From JADLGL01 sp963823045 (lineage in GTDB: Bacteria > Pseudomonadota > Alphaproteobacteria > Rhizobiales > Kaistiaceae), in contig CAWGKA010000007.1 of NCBI GenBank assembly GCA_963823045.1, positions 1 to 64,000 of the forward strand: 64,000 nt of DNA, given 5' to 3'. Every line of letters begins with the position of its first letter. Position 1 is the stretch's first letter. A model generated the notes under the pieces. The model had not been told where the DNA came from. It saw nothing but the letters and a program-made list of their open reading frames with translations, and ran no database searches. A program made the position numbers and the translations under genes. Below, piece by piece: positions 56,246 through 64,000 of the stretch.

Positions 56246-56917
56246 CTAGAACTGGAAGGTTTTCGGCTTGGCGAAGCCCGGCAAGGGCGGCGCTGGCGCG
56301 TTGAAAGCCGGCCTACCGGAGACGGCGCCGTCGACGTGGGTGAAGATCGTCGCCATGCCCGCTGGGCCGACGCCGACGATGGTGACGAGGCGCCCGCCAT
56401 CCTTCAGCTGGCTGAGGAGCGCTTCCGGCACGTCCTCCACCGAACCGGCCATCAGGATGACGTCATACGGACCCTCGGACGGATAGCCCGCCTCGAGCGG
56501 TCCGGTGACGACCGCGACGTTGCCGATATCCATGTCGAGCAGGGTCTCGGTCGCGCCAACCGCGAGGTCCGGGTCGGATTCGAGGGCCACAACGGAATTC
56601 GCCAGCAGCGACAGGAAGGCGGATGAGTATCCGGTGCCGCAGCCGACATCGAGAACGATGTCGTCGGACCCGACTTCGGCAAGCTGGGCCAGGCGGGCAA
56701 GGATCGTCGGCTCGACGAGATAGCGCGGAGTCTCGCCGGGCTTGGCCTTGGTGATTGGCAGATCGGCGTCGCTGTAAGCCACCGGCCGCCGTTCCGGCGG
56801 GGCGAACAGCTCGCGCGGAACCTCGCCAATTGCGGTGAGGATGGCGCGGTCGGTGACGTCCGCCGTGCGAATCTGGCGGTCGACCATCGTCCGCCGGGCC
56901 TGCTCGTAATCCATCAT
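56246..56917 (-). CDS. Protein-L-isoaspartate O-methyltransferase family protein
   Basis: 223-aa SAM-dependent methyltransferase of the PIMT family. Conserved are YEQARRTMVDRQIRTADVTD near residue 4, IGEVPRELFAPPERRPVAYSD near 31 and DIVLDVGCGTGYSSAFLSLLA near 85 (each quoted in part). It belongs to the second PIMT type, which lies beside popZ-valS (often with tolC) in alphaproteobacteria, and is distinct from the pcm next to surE. Actual repair activity is not certain. Confidence 0.9.
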   Translation of the reverse strand: MMDYEQARRTMVDRQIRTADVTDRAILTAIGEVPRELFAPPERRPVAYSDADLPITKAKPGETPRYLVEPTILARLAQLAEVGSDDIVLDVGCGTGYSSAFLSLLANSVVALESDPDLAVGATETLLDMDIGNVAVVTGPLEAGYPSEGPYDVILMAGSVEDVPEALLSQLKDGGRLVTIVGVGPAGMATIFTHVDGAVSGRPAFNAPAPPLPGFAKPKTFQF

Positions 56918-56990
56918 GCCGCTCCCCCAAGGCGTTCCGGACGGATGGCTTAACCGGAGGCCACCGCCGGGACAAGCTTCAGGTCCGGGC

Positions 56991-57019
56991 TTGTCGCTTT
57001 GGTCGCGGCTCTGTACATC
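56991..57019 (+). promoter_or_regulatory. Predicted promoter of tRNA-Cys
   Basis: TTGTCG (56991-56996), 17-bp spacer, TACATC (57014-57019), about 13 bases before the mature tRNA 5' end. The -35 box overlaps the right arm of an inverted repeat, GACAAGC (56971-56977) / GCTTGTC (56989-56995). Confidence 0.55.
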
Positions 57020-57031
57020 CCGGTTCCGGAT

Positions 57032-57105
57032 GGCCTCGTGGCGGAGTGGTTACGCAGAGGACTGCAAATCCTTGCACCCCGGTTCAATTCCGGGCGAGGC
57101 CTCCA
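57032..57105 (+). tRNA. tRNA-Cys (GCA)
   Basis: 74-nt cloverleaf including an encoded CCA end. Acceptor GGCCTCG (57032-57038) pairs with CGAGGCC (57095-57101), discriminator T. The anticodon GCA sits in ACTGCAAAT, and the T-arm contains GGTTCAATTCC. A promoter-like sequence lies directly upstream. Confidence 0.97.
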
Positions 57106-57285
57106 ACCCCCGTCTCTGGGCAAAATCGTGGGCAAGGTTGGGAGTCCTCTCCACGCCCATCCGCTGTGCCATCGCGCCGCAGTGGCGCGGTACCCCTGCG
57201 CGCCCCATTTCAGCCACTGCGACCCACGTCTTAGGGGGACACGTCGCGGTCGCGTCAACGCATCGAGCCCAGGGAGGTGTTTGGC

Positions 57286-57690
57286 ATGCGTGTGATGCGA
57301 ATGATGGCTGCTGCCGGGGCGATGCTCGGCGCGGCAGCGCTGGTGCCAACCGGCGCCGCGGCGCTCGAACGCGTCCCGTACAACATGGAGGAGGTCGCGG
57401 CGGCGCAGGAACGCGGCGACAAGCTCATCCTCGGCATCTGGGCGACATGGTGCGCGACGTGCCAGTCGCAGATCGCCGTCGTCGACGCACTTGCCGACGA
57501 CCCGCGCTTCGCCGGGATCACGATCTTCCACATCGACTACGACTTCCAGAAGAACATCATGCGCCTCGTCGGCGCGGCCGTGCGCAGCCAGATGATCGAA
57601 TTGCACGGCTATGAAGAGGTCGGCCGGCTGATCGCGGTGACCAACCCCGAAGAGATCGAGGCGTTCCTGCTCGAACTCGTCAACGACTAG
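57286..57690 (+). CDS. Exported thioredoxin-like protein
   Basis: 134 aa from the ATG at 57286, which has GGGAGG eight bases upstream. A signal peptide of about 28 residues (VMRMMAAAGAMLGAAALVPTGAAA) precedes a small thioredoxin fold. The active site is LGIWATWCATCQSQIAVVDAL near residue 55 (CATC). The usual cis-Pro region is replaced by AVRSQMIELHGYEEVGRL, so it is not a canonical thioredoxin. It probably acts on periplasmic cysteines or a metalloprotein. It is convergent with the FecCD-type ATPase gene, 9 bp apart. Confidence 0.82.
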   Translation: MRVMRMMAAAGAMLGAAALVPTGAAALERVPYNMEEVAAAQERGDKLILGIWATWCATCQSQIAVVDALADDPRFAGITIFHIDYDFQKNIMRLVGAAVRSQMIELHGYEEVGRLIAVTNPEEIEAFLLELVND

Positions 57691-57699
57691 CCGAGCTTC

Positions 57700-58506
57700 C
57701 TATTCGTCGGGCCTGGGCGACTTGCCGATCACCGTCCATGGCAGGACGATGGTGGCCCCATTGCGTTCGATCCTGGCGCCGGTGACGCCGAAGACGCGGC
57801 GCAGGAGCTCTTCGTTGAGAACCTCGTCCGGCGGTCCGTCGGCGATGATGGCGCCCTCGTCCAAGACCAGGATGCGGTCGGCGAAGCGCGCGGCCTGCCC
57901 CAGATCCTGAAGCACAACGACAACTGCAACGCCGTCATTGACCTGATGGCGCAGCGTTTCGAGCATTCGGAGCTGATGCCGCGGGTCGAGCGAAGCGCCG
58001 GGCTCGTCCGCCAGCAGCACAGGGGCGGTGACGGCGAGCGCCCTTGCCAACGCCACACGCGCGCGCTCGCCGCCCGACAGGCTGGTGACGGCGCGCTCGG
58101 CGAGATCAACCGTCTCGGTGTCGGTCATGGCGTCGGAGATCGCCATGCGGTCCGCGTCGGAAAGGCCGGCAAGGCCGGAGCCATGCGGCAGGCGGCCGAG
58201 CGCGACGATATCGGCGACCGACATCGGCCAGTGAAAGACATGGCCCTGCGGCAGATAGGCGATCGCCCGCGCCCGCGTGCGCAGATCCAGTTGGTCGACG
58301 GCAACGCCGCCGATCTGAACCTCGCCCCAGCTCGGCTCCAGGCCGGCCAGCGCCCGCAGCAGCGTCGTCTTGCCGGCGCCGTTGGGGCCGATGATGACGG
58401 TGAACTCGCCCCGCGCGATCGTGATGTCCAAATCCTTCACCACCCAGCGGCCGTCGAGGCTGACCGCCAGCCCTCGCGTCTCGATCGCGGGCATGATGTC
58501 GGTCAC
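57700..58506 (-). CDS. FecCD-type ABC transporter ATPase (siderophore/heme/cobalamin)
   Basis: 268-aa ATPase with Walker A VIIGPNGAGKTTLLRAL near residue 38, Q-loop AIAYLPQGHVFHWP near 81, signature SLSGGERARVALARALA near 143 and Walker B LLADEPGASLDPRHQ near 163. It is close to FecE/HmuV/BtuD. Its start overlaps the permease stop by 4 bp. Substrate is not determined; no TonB receptor or cobalamin riboswitch is nearby. Confidence 0.9.
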   Translation of the reverse strand: MTDIMPAIETRGLAVSLDGRWVVKDLDITIARGEFTVIIGPNGAGKTTLLRALAGLEPSWGEVQIGGVAVDQLDLRTRARAIAYLPQGHVFHWPMSVADIVALGRLPHGSGLAGLSDADRMAISDAMTDTETVDLAERAVTSLSGGERARVALARALAVTAPVLLADEPGASLDPRHQLRMLETLRHQVNDGVAVVVVLQDLGQAARFADRILVLDEGAIIADGPPDEVLNEELLRRVFGVTGARIERNGATIVLPWTVIGKSPRPDE

Positions 58507-59555
58507 ATCGGCGCTCCGACGAGGCGGCGGCGCTGCTGCATGATCAGCACGATGAAGAAGGGGACGCCGAACAGCGCCGTGACGATGCCGACGCGGATCT
58601 CGCTCGCGCTCGGCACGAGGCGAACGATGATATCTGCCGAAAGGAGCAGCGCTGCGCCCGCGAGCGCCGCCGGCCCCAATACGCGCGCCGGGTCGTGGTT
58701 GACGAAGGGCCGCATCAACTGCGGCGCCACAAGGCCGATGAAGCCGATCGAGCCAGCGACCGCGACGGCGGCGCCAACGCCGATGGCGACACCGGCAACG
58801 ACGCGGAGGCGGACGTTGCGCATATTGACGCCGAGCCCCTCAGCCGCCTCCTCGCCTAGGGTCAGGGCGCGGAAGGCAGCGCGGTCCCAGGTCAGGAGAA
58901 CCCAGCCGATCGCCATGAAGGGCAGCGCAATCCACACATGCTGCATCGACCGGTTCTCCAGCGATCCGAGCAGCCAATAGGTGATCTCGGCATCGTCGAA
59001 TCGCGCAGGCGCGAGGTTGAGCATCAGCGCCGTACCGGCCGCCGCGAGCGCGGAGATGGCAAGGCCGGCGAGGACGAGCACAAGCAGGCTCGCTCTGGGG
59101 CCGGCGAGAAGCAGCAACAGGCCGACGGAAAGGCCGGCACCAAGGATGGCCGCCAGAGGCAGCGTCGCCGACAGGACGCCGACGACCCCGAGCGCGACGG
59201 CAGAGACGGCGACGAATGCTGCCGCGGAGGGTGCACCGAGCAGGGAGGGCGAAGCGAGCGGGCTGCGTAATAGACCCTGCAGCGCCGCGCCGGCGAGGCC
59301 CAGGGTGCCGCCGATCAGGACGGCAAGCAGCGTCCTCGGCAGGCGGATTTCGCTGACGATGAGATGGGCGGCGCTGTCACCCCCGCCGAACAGGCCGGCA
59401 AGGATATCGCCCGGCGACAAGCCGACCGGACCGATCGCCAGCGAGATCGCGGCAAGGACGACGACCAGGCCGCCAAGCTGCAGCGAAAGGCGAGCGGTTG
59501 CGCCTGCCATCCTCGCGCGCGGCTCGTCTCCCCTGTCGCCATTTCTGTCCGTCAT
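58503..59555 (-). CDS. FecCD-type ABC transporter permease
   Basis: 350-aa permease with about nine to ten transmembrane helices. Family hallmarks are VSEIRLPRTLLAVLIGGTLGLAGAALQGLLRSPLASPSLLG near residue 75 (in shorter pieces) and GSIGFIGLVAPQLMRPFVNHDPARVLGPAALAGA near 265 (in pieces). It pairs with the overlapping ATPase gene and the divergent binding-protein gene. Confidence 0.93.
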   Translation of the reverse strand: MTDRNGDRGDEPRARMAGATARLSLQLGGLVVVLAAISLAIGPVGLSPGDILAGLFGGGDSAAHLIVSEIRLPRTLLAVLIGGTLGLAGAALQGLLRSPLASPSLLGAPSAAAFVAVSAVALGVVGVLSATLPLAAILGAGLSVGLLLLLAGPRASLLVLVLAGLAISALAAAGTALMLNLAPARFDDAEITYWLLGSLENRSMQHVWIALPFMAIGWVLLTWDRAAFRALTLGEEAAEGLGVNMRNVRLRVVAGVAIGVGAAVAVAGSIGFIGLVAPQLMRPFVNHDPARVLGPAALAGAALLLSADIIVRLVPSASEIRVGIVTALFGVPFFIVLIMQQRRRLVGAPM

Positions 59556-59765
59556 GTCGCCGGCCGACCAACCTTCCGCGCCATCCGCCTGAAGAGGCTA
59601 AATCTGAGGACGCCAGTCAAGTTCAGAACTCCGCTACTCTTCCGGGTGACGCTCAGCGATGGCATGATCGCCGCCGCGCGGCGGTCCAATGACCAATACA
59701 GAGTAGCGCTTTGAGCGACAACGCGTTGGCAGCAAGTCGGCGACCCGACGCTCGGGAGTGACGAC

Positions 59766-60611
59766 GTGATTCGATGGCCTGCGTTCGTTCTGCTCGCCGC
59801 GGTGGTGGCGACCGCGCCGGCCGGCGTGCAGGCGCAAAACGTCAGCTACCCGCCCTATCGCGTCGCCTCGGTGGGCGTGTGCGCCGACCAATTGCTCCTT
59901 GCCCTCGCCGATCCGGCGCAAATCGCCTCGCTGTCGAGCGCGGCTACCGACGCCGCGATCTCCTATTACGCAGAGATCGCGGGCCACTATCCGCATGGCT
60001 GGGGCGGCGTGGAGGCCCTATTGGGCTACGCGCCGGATATCGTGTTCGCCGATGCGACGACGCCGCGGGCAACGCTCGCCAGCGTCGAGCGCCTTGGCTA
60101 TCACGTTGTTGTGCTGTCCGAGGTCACCTCGATCGACGAAGCGATCGCACAGGTGCATGAGGTTGCCGATCTGCTCGGCCGCGAGGACCAGGGCAACAGT
60201 CTGGCCGACCTCATCGAAGCGGCACGACGGCAGGCCGAGCGCACGAATTGGGGGGCCACGGCCGTGGTCTTTCGCCGTGGCGGCACCGTTCCGGGCGACG
60301 ATACGCTTGTGTCCGACCTTCTCGCCGTGATCGGCCTCAACAATATCGGCGAGGCGCTGAGCCATGGCGATGGCCGCGTGCCGCTCGAAGTGGTGATCGC
60401 CTCGCCGCCGGACTACCTCGTCGTCCCCGACGGCGACCGCCGCGGCAGCGCGGCAGACGGCCTGGCGCTGCTCGTTCACCCCGCCTTGGCCACGCTCTTC
60501 CCGCCGGAGCAGCGCATCCTATTGCCCGACCGGCTCACCTATTGCGGCGGACCGTCGCTGCCGGAGGCCCTGCGGCGACTTGCGAGCGAATTGGCACGCA
60601 TCACGCCCTAG
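59766..60611 (+). CDS. ABC transporter substrate-binding protein, BtuF/TroA-like
   Basis: 281-aa periplasmic binding protein, GTG start with GGGAG seven bases upstream. A signal peptide ends after GVQAQ (about residue 24). The fold begins YRVASVGVCADQLLLALAD and has YAPDIVFADATTPRATLASVERLGY near 95 (in pieces), as in helical-backbone metal or cobalamin binders. It is divergent from the permease/ATPase pair. Whether it binds a siderophore, heme or corrinoid is open. Confidence 0.85.
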   Translation: MIRWPAFVLLAAVVATAPAGVQAQNVSYPPYRVASVGVCADQLLLALADPAQIASLSSAATDAAISYYAEIAGHYPHGWGGVEALLGYAPDIVFADATTPRATLASVERLGYHVVVLSEVTSIDEAIAQVHEVADLLGREDQGNSLADLIEAARRQAERTNWGATAVVFRRGGTVPGDDTLVSDLLAVIGLNNIGEALSHGDGRVPLEVVIASPPDYLVVPDGDRRGSAADGLALLVHPALATLFPPEQRILLPDRLTYCGGPSLPEALRRLASELARITP

Positions 60612-60613
60612 GC

Positions 60614-60880
60614 CTAGGACGGCTCCGACGGCGTTGCAGGCTGCTTGCTGCGATAGTTGTTCCAGGTGCGCATTACGCGAACCGTGGCGCGCCGGTTGAA
60701 ACGGCGGACAATGGCGCTGTCAACGGCCAGAACGAGGAGGCCGGCCGGGATCATCCAGAAGCCGAGAACAGGCAGAAAACCTAGCGTGCCGCCGGCTACC
60801 AGGCCGCCGCCAAGCGCCGTGCGCGCTGTGCGATTGGCCGGCAGTCTGACGCGGCGTTTGAAGATGCGAATGGACGGCAT
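60614..60880 (-). CDS. Small membrane protein, PGPGW-like
   Basis: 88 aa with a basic N-terminus (MPSIRIFKRRVRLP), then a Gly/Ala-rich helix and FLPVLGFWMIPAGLLVLAVDS, which resembles the PGPGW putative transmembrane family, followed by RRFNRRATVRVMRTW. The function is unknown. It is convergent with the binding-protein gene and 2 bp away from it. Confidence 0.7.
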   Translation of the reverse strand: MPSIRIFKRRVRLPANRTARTALGGGLVAGGTLGFLPVLGFWMIPAGLLVLAVDSAIVRRFNRRATVRVMRTWNNYRSKQPATPSEPS

Positions 60881-61012
60881 CAGTGGCTAAGCCCCGTCGT
60901 CGGCGGTCTTGGACCGACCCTGTCACGCTCTCGCTGAGAGTGGGGCGCGGCCCAGCGAAAAGCAAGGTCGGCCGCCGCCGTTTACGACAATGCAGCGGCG
61001 CGTGATCAATGC

Positions 61013-61041
61013 TTGGCAATTAATTCATCGCTTTGCTATAG
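61013..61041 (+). promoter_or_regulatory. Predicted promoter of tRNA-Asn
   Basis: TTGGCA (61013-61018), 17-bp spacer, CTATAG (61036-61041), close to the rhizobial sigma-70 consensus CTTGAC-N17-CTATAT. The predicted start is near 61048, about 19 bases before the tRNA. Confidence 0.7.
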
Positions 61042-61066
61042 CGACGCGGCGGCGTCACGCCGCTGG

Positions 61067-61142
61067 TCCCCGGTAGCTCAGTTGGTAGAGCAAGCGGCTG
61101 TTAACCGCTGGGTCGCTGGTTCGAGTCCGGCCCGGGGAGCCA
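61067..61142 (+). tRNA. tRNA-Asn (GTT)
   Basis: 76-nt cloverleaf with encoded CCA. Acceptor TCCCCGG (61067-61073) pairs with CCGGGGA (61132-61138), discriminator G. The anticodon GTT is in GCTGTTAACC and the T-arm contains GGTTCGAGTCC. Its last 15 bases plus 6 flanking bases recur at 62916-62936, marking it as an integration target. Confidence 0.97.
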
Positions 61143-61148
61143 CCTTCC
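61128..61148 (+). other. attL-like direct repeat at the tRNA-Asn 3' end
   Basis: 21-bp sequence covering the final part of tRNA-Asn, its CCA end and six following bases. It is identical to 62916-62936. It is followed by a small hairpin CCTTCC-GTCA-GGAAGG (61143-61158). Confidence 0.8.
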
Positions 61149-61214
61149 GTCAGGAAGGCGCAGAAATCCTTCGCAGCGCGGAGCTGAGAGCCCCCCTAAG
61201 GCGACACTCCGCGG

Positions 61215-61904
61215 TCAGCGAGAAGCGGGCTCCCGAGCCAATTCCCGGTATTTTTCCAGTTCTCCCACCAGACGTTTTGGCTCTGCGACGTTGAATGAGA
61301 TGCTGTTCGACAGAACGCGGATCCCGAACAGCATCTGAACCGGCGCGGGCCGCTTGAGAACGACGGTGCAGTTCTGTCGCTCAAAGGCACCAAGCGGAGT
61401 CAACGGTCTTGCGCCCTCAAGCGCGCTCGCATGCGCGGTCACGACGTCAGACATGGCGATGTCAGCTTCAGCGAATATTCCGTTTCTTAGATGGAGGCTT
61501 CCGCTCGCAATTCTCACCGGACGCTGGCCAAGCGCTCGAACGTGACCGACAAGCACCAACGTCATGTACAGATTTGTGATGGTCGCGATCCAAACAAGTA
61601 TCGCCATCCAAGCGAGCGTCGCCGATAGCAAGCCAAGCAATAAATGCAGAACAATAGTCTCGACCAGCGACATGACTGCAAAGACTGCAAACAGAAGACG
61701 CATCCCGTCGCCCTTGTGAACCGCATAACCGTCCTCGGCGACCGTAGCGCGCGGCAAGATTGCGTAAGCGATAGTCTTTGCTTCTGACGCCACAACGCGC
61801 CCGATCAGTTTGGATCCCAGACGGCGTGTGACCGCAGCGCCGATACGCTGACCGCGGTCGCCGGAGGCCCCGTCCTCAAGGCGAGGCGTTTTCGACAGGG
61901 CCAC
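61215..61904 (-). CDS. Islet membrane protein of unknown function (PH-like C-terminal half)
   Basis: 229 aa from a GTG at 61904; the frame is open to 62090, but the extra N-terminus is Arg/His-rich and unconvincing. A basic N-terminus and AIAYAILPR precede two membrane helices near residues 70-90 and 92-115 (LLFAVFAVMSLVETIVLHLL; WMAILVWIATITNLY). A soluble half with VRIASGSLHLRNGIFAEADIAMSD follows, which resembles bacterial PH-like domains. No specific family is claimed. It lies inside the tRNA-Asn islet. Confidence 0.6.
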   Translation of the reverse strand: MALSKTPRLEDGASGDRGQRIGAAVTRRLGSKLIGRVVASEAKTIAYAILPRATVAEDGYAVHKGDGMRLLFAVFAVMSLVETIVLHLLLGLLSATLAWMAILVWIATITNLYMTLVLVGHVRALGQRPVRIASGSLHLRNGIFAEADIAMSDVVTAHASALEGARPLTPLGAFERQNCTVVLKRPAPVQMLFGIRVLSNSISFNVAEPKRLVGELEKYRELAREPASR

Positions 61905-62313
61905 CAGGGATGCTCCCTCCCGTTGCCGATAGGCCGGCCGCGTCAATCTCGCCCCCGGCGGCGCAGTGGGTATTGCCACCCTCCGATGACGATGCCCGTC
62001 GCGCCATAGTATCCTACCCGATTCGACGTGTGCACCTCTCGATGCATGTCGGAGCGTGCGTTGAACGCCGTGCTGGGGCCGACCTAACATAATGCGCGTT
62101 GAACGGGCCCTAGGGGCCGCCTGACGCGCGGCGATACCGCGTCATCGTTTCGGCTGAGTGCCGATCGCTCGCAGTGCCCGGCGACAAGCCGTGCCCCTTT
62201 CGCTGGCGCCATTCAGTTAGGACGCCGCGATCTGAACGGCGCATACTATCCGCCATCCCCCGGCTTGTTCACGGACAGCTCGTCGGCCCTTCCTCGAACG
62301 CAAAGAACCGACG
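61905..62313. other. Non-coding stretch in the islet
   Basis: About 400 bp between divergent islet genes. Nothing recognisable as an RNA gene or repeat. It should contain the promoters of both genes. Slightly less GC-rich than the core genes nearby. Confidence 0.4.
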
Positions 62314-62667
62314 ATGCCGAAAAAGCCCCTGGCAGCCATGCTGCTTGTCCTGATGATGGGGGCGACGCCGTCAATGGCCTTCGACGCGGCGCAGCTTCAA
62401 CAACTCCTGACGACCAAGAATTGCCCCGGCTGCGACCTCAGCTATGCGGACCTGAGGAACGCGGACCTTCGCAATGCGGACCTGAGGAACGCAAACCTGA
62501 CGGGCGCGGACCTGACGGGTGCGGATCTGACAGGAGCGGACCTGACCGGAGCTAACACGACGAATGCTGTCGTCGGCAATCAACTGTGGGGCGACTATCT
62601 CAATCTTAATCACGGCGACAATTTCGCCAACGGCAATGCCTTGGTTCACATCGAAGCGGCGCCATAG
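62314..62667 (+). CDS. Exported pentapeptide-repeat protein
   Basis: 117 aa. A signal peptide (MPKKPLAAMLLVLMMGATPSMA, 22 residues, quoted here only by its ends: MPKK...SMA) precedes QLQQLLTTKNCPGCDLS. About nine A(D/N)LxN/G pentapeptides follow (ADLRN, ANLTG, ADLTG), enough for about two turns of a right-handed beta helix, then a short unique tail. NCPGCDLS caps are common in exported proteins of this family. Function unknown. It is cargo of the tRNA-Asn islet. Confidence 0.85.
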   Translation: MPKKPLAAMLLVLMMGATPSMAFDAAQLQQLLTTKNCPGCDLSYADLRNADLRNADLRNANLTGADLTGADLTGADLTGANTTNAVVGNQLWGDYLNLNHGDNFANGNALVHIEAAP

Positions 62668-63015
62668 AGCGGCACCCGATCGGGCGCGGCCCCAGCGGGC
62701 GTGAACCTTCGGGGCGCAATCGGTGCAGGGTCGCCGAGGCTGCAACCTTTTGCCGTGGCGGGCGAACGGCACCGAGCGAAACGGCAACGGCTCGCCCACC
62801 GCCAGCCTGATGCTCCCCGCCCAAGCTGGCGAATGACCGCCGATGCCGACCGGCTGCGTTCGCAGCACAGCGGTCTTCGAGCGCTCGTTGTCCGTCCGAT
62901 CTCTGACAGTTCGTGCGGCCCGGGGAGCCACCTTCCACAATTTCGTTCGCATCGCGGGCCCAGGCCTCCTCACGACCAGCCGCAGTAGCCCGGCCGGGTG
63001 GAGACGCCGCCGGCC
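62668..63015. other. Intergenic region with the attR-like repeat
   Basis: About 350 bp without a credible gene. It holds the second copy of the 21-bp tRNA-Asn repeat at 62916-62936, which closes the islet. The 80 bases after it should be the original sequence downstream of the tRNA. Confidence 0.6.
62916..62936 (+). other. attR-like direct repeat
   Basis: Identical to the tRNA-Asn 3'-end copy at 61128-61148. Only the 21-bp match is shared; the bases on either side differ. Confidence 0.8.
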
Positions 63016-64000
63016 CTACTGGCCGATGGCGTAGGTCGCCTGCAGATAGGCGCCGATATGGCGCGTCGTTGCCGATTGCGGCGTGGCAAATGCCGGCGGG
63101 AAGACCGATGCGCCGGCCTCCCAGATCTGGCCGTATCGTGCGCCGACACCGATCGTCAGCTGGCTGTTGACCGCATAGTCGACGCCGCCCTCGAGCTGAA
63201 GGCCAAAGCCGCGGCCCACCGAGATGATCGGGTTCGCGTCGGGCCGAAGCCAGTGATTGTCGACGCCATAGAGGAAGGCGATCGGTATCACGGCCGCTTC
63301 GCCGTGGAGCGTGACACTCGGGGAAACGGCGACCTCGCCGGTGACGCCCAGCCGGACGCCGATCCAGCCATTCTGCTGCGTGATGACGTCGTAGTCGGAC
63401 GGAACGGCCACGCCGCAGATCGCGGGGTTCGTGCCGATCTGCTGGCAGCCGAAGGATTCGAAGCGCTCCATCAGGCCGGTGACGCCGGCAAAGGCACCGA
63501 AGGAGGCCCGGTCACTGGTGTAGAACTGATAGCCGAGATCGGCAGTGGCATAGCTGAGGCGGCCGTTGCGCAGATCGGACGTCGCCGCCGAATAGGGCGT
63601 GATCGCCGGCGGGAAGTCTTCATCGATCAGGACGCCGCCTGTCGTGACGCCGCTGCCGTAACGCAGGCTGACGAAGTAGCCCGCCATGTTGCTCGCCGAG
63701 AAGAACGTCTCGCCGCCGAGGCCGAAGGTCGGGCCGTAGGTCAGTTGCGAATTCTGCGTCGACGGCGAGAGCGGGTCATAGAGGTGATACTGGTAGCGGC
63801 CGAGGTCGAACCAGGCGCGCTTGCCGAACACGATGTCCCAGTCGCCGGTACCGGTGCCGGCGTCCATGCCATTCTCGCCCTTGCCGAAGCGGTAGTTCAG
63901 GCCAACGGACAGCAGGTGATAGGCCTGCGCGACGGTCACCGTCGTGTCCGCCCAGACGCCGCTGGTCAGCGCCACGTCACGCGACGGGAAGCGGACATAG
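63016..64000 (-). CDS. Outer-membrane beta-barrel protein, partial
   Basis: The reading frame is open to the window edge, so the N-terminus is missing. Near the visible start, AYHLLSVGLNYRFGKG is what normally ends an Omp25/Omp31-type barrel (terminal ...NYRF). The protein then continues for about 290 residues as a second region rich in alternating Tyr/Gly strands (TYGPTFGLGGETFFSASN, YFVSLRYGSG, YATADLGYQFYTSD) and ends GAYLQATYAIGQ. It may be two fused barrels. Function unknown; surface protein by composition. Residues upstream of 63975 are in frame but their true start is outside the window. Confidence 0.75.
   Translation of the reverse strand, partial: YVRFPSRDVALTSGVWADTTVTVAQAYHLLSVGLNYRFGKGENGMDAGTGTGDWDIVFGKRAWFDLGRYQYHLYDPLSPSTQNSQLTYGPTFGLGGETFFSASNMAGYFVSLRYGSGVTTGGVLIDEDFPPAITPYSAATSDLRNGRLSYATADLGYQFYTSDRASFGAFAGVTGLMERFESFGCQQIGTNPAICGVAVPSDYDVITQQNGWIGVRLGVTGEVAVSPSVTLHGEAAVIPIAFLYGVDNHWLRPDANPIISVGRGFGLQLEGGVDYAVNSQLTIGVGARYGQIWEAGASVFPPAFATPQSATTRHIGAYLQATYAIGQ

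Larger units (their letters stand above)
61149..62936. mobile_element. 1.8-kb tRNA-Asn islet without integrase
   Basis: DNA bounded by two identical 21-bp copies of the tRNA-Asn 3' end, the pattern left by site-specific integration into a tRNA gene. Cargo is a membrane protein gene (61215-61904, minus) and a small exported pentapeptide-repeat protein (62314-62667, plus). About half is non-coding, and no integrase or excisionase is visible. It is best read as a decayed or satellite-type islet that depends on an integrase elsewhere. Confidence 0.65.

Noticed and set aside
59556..59765. Cobalamin riboswitch between the FecCD permease and the binding-protein genes
   Set aside because: I looked for the conserved B12-box and flanking stems on both strands and saw none.
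61905..62090. N-terminal extension of the islet membrane protein
   Set aside because: Arg/His/Pro-rich and unlike a protein N-terminus; a GTG at 61904 is more plausible.

Overview
The window is GC-rich chromosomal DNA from an alphaproteobacterium, most likely of the order Hyphomicrobiales (Rhizobiales). This is inferred from gene order: dgt-argS-SPOR-scpA-scpB-tatABC-serS-surE-pcm-LysM/M23, trmFO next to secDF-yajC, an exoR homologue beside xthA, PIMT-popZ-valS, glnB-glnA, and a candidate anti-Shine-Dalgarno sRNA of rhizobial type. Almost everything is core housekeeping sequence.

Layout. 0-4.9 kb: Ku (-), uvrA (+), a frameshifted PPK2 (+). 4.9-5.3 kb: candidate small RNA with C-rich hairpin loops, then a strong terminator. 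5.3-13.5 kb: broken NmrA-like gene (-), trmFO (+), then a minus-strand run of squalene/phytoene-synthase-like gene, Mth938-like gene, secF, secD (frameshifted) and yajC, followed by a DUF815-type ATPase (+) and a small membrane protein (+). 13.5-27.3 kb: the long minus-strand envelope/translation cluster listed above, with an orphan ABC ATPase between scpB and tatA and no nagZ between the SPOR gene and scpA. 27.4-32.4 kb: erpA, glyoxalase (frameshifted), OsmC, SMR pump, xthA, exoR, ilvD. 32.7-37.1 kb: a tightly overlapping gatCAB operon that also carries a GNAT, a chorismate mutase and a small protein. 37.2-49.8 kb: ridA, DUF482-type protein, ABC exporter pair, clpA-clpS, a D,D-carboxypeptidase, a J-domain protein, a VWA protein, panC, nnr. 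49.9-57.1 kb: sigma-54 promoter, glnB, glnA, valS, YkgJ-like protein, popZ, PIMT, tRNA-Cys. 57.3-60.9 kb: thioredoxin-like protein and a FecCD-type metal/cofactor uptake system. 61.0-62.9 kb: tRNA-Asn followed by a 1.8-kb islet bounded by a 21-bp direct repeat of the tRNA 3' end. The window ends inside an outer-membrane beta-barrel gene.

A striking property is that at least seven reading frames between 4 and 35 kb (PPK2, NmrA-like, secD, serS, orphan ABC ATPase, glyoxalase, chorismate mutase) each contain exactly one surplus base. Removing it restores a full-length protein in every case. Two of them (secD, serS) are normally essential, so sequence error is more likely than decay. serS additionally carries a 174-bp (58-codon) insertion that is a multiple of three long and contains one in-frame TGA. 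This is not explained by a single-base error and is the most unusual object here, with the anti-SD sRNA candidate and the tRNA-Asn islet next.
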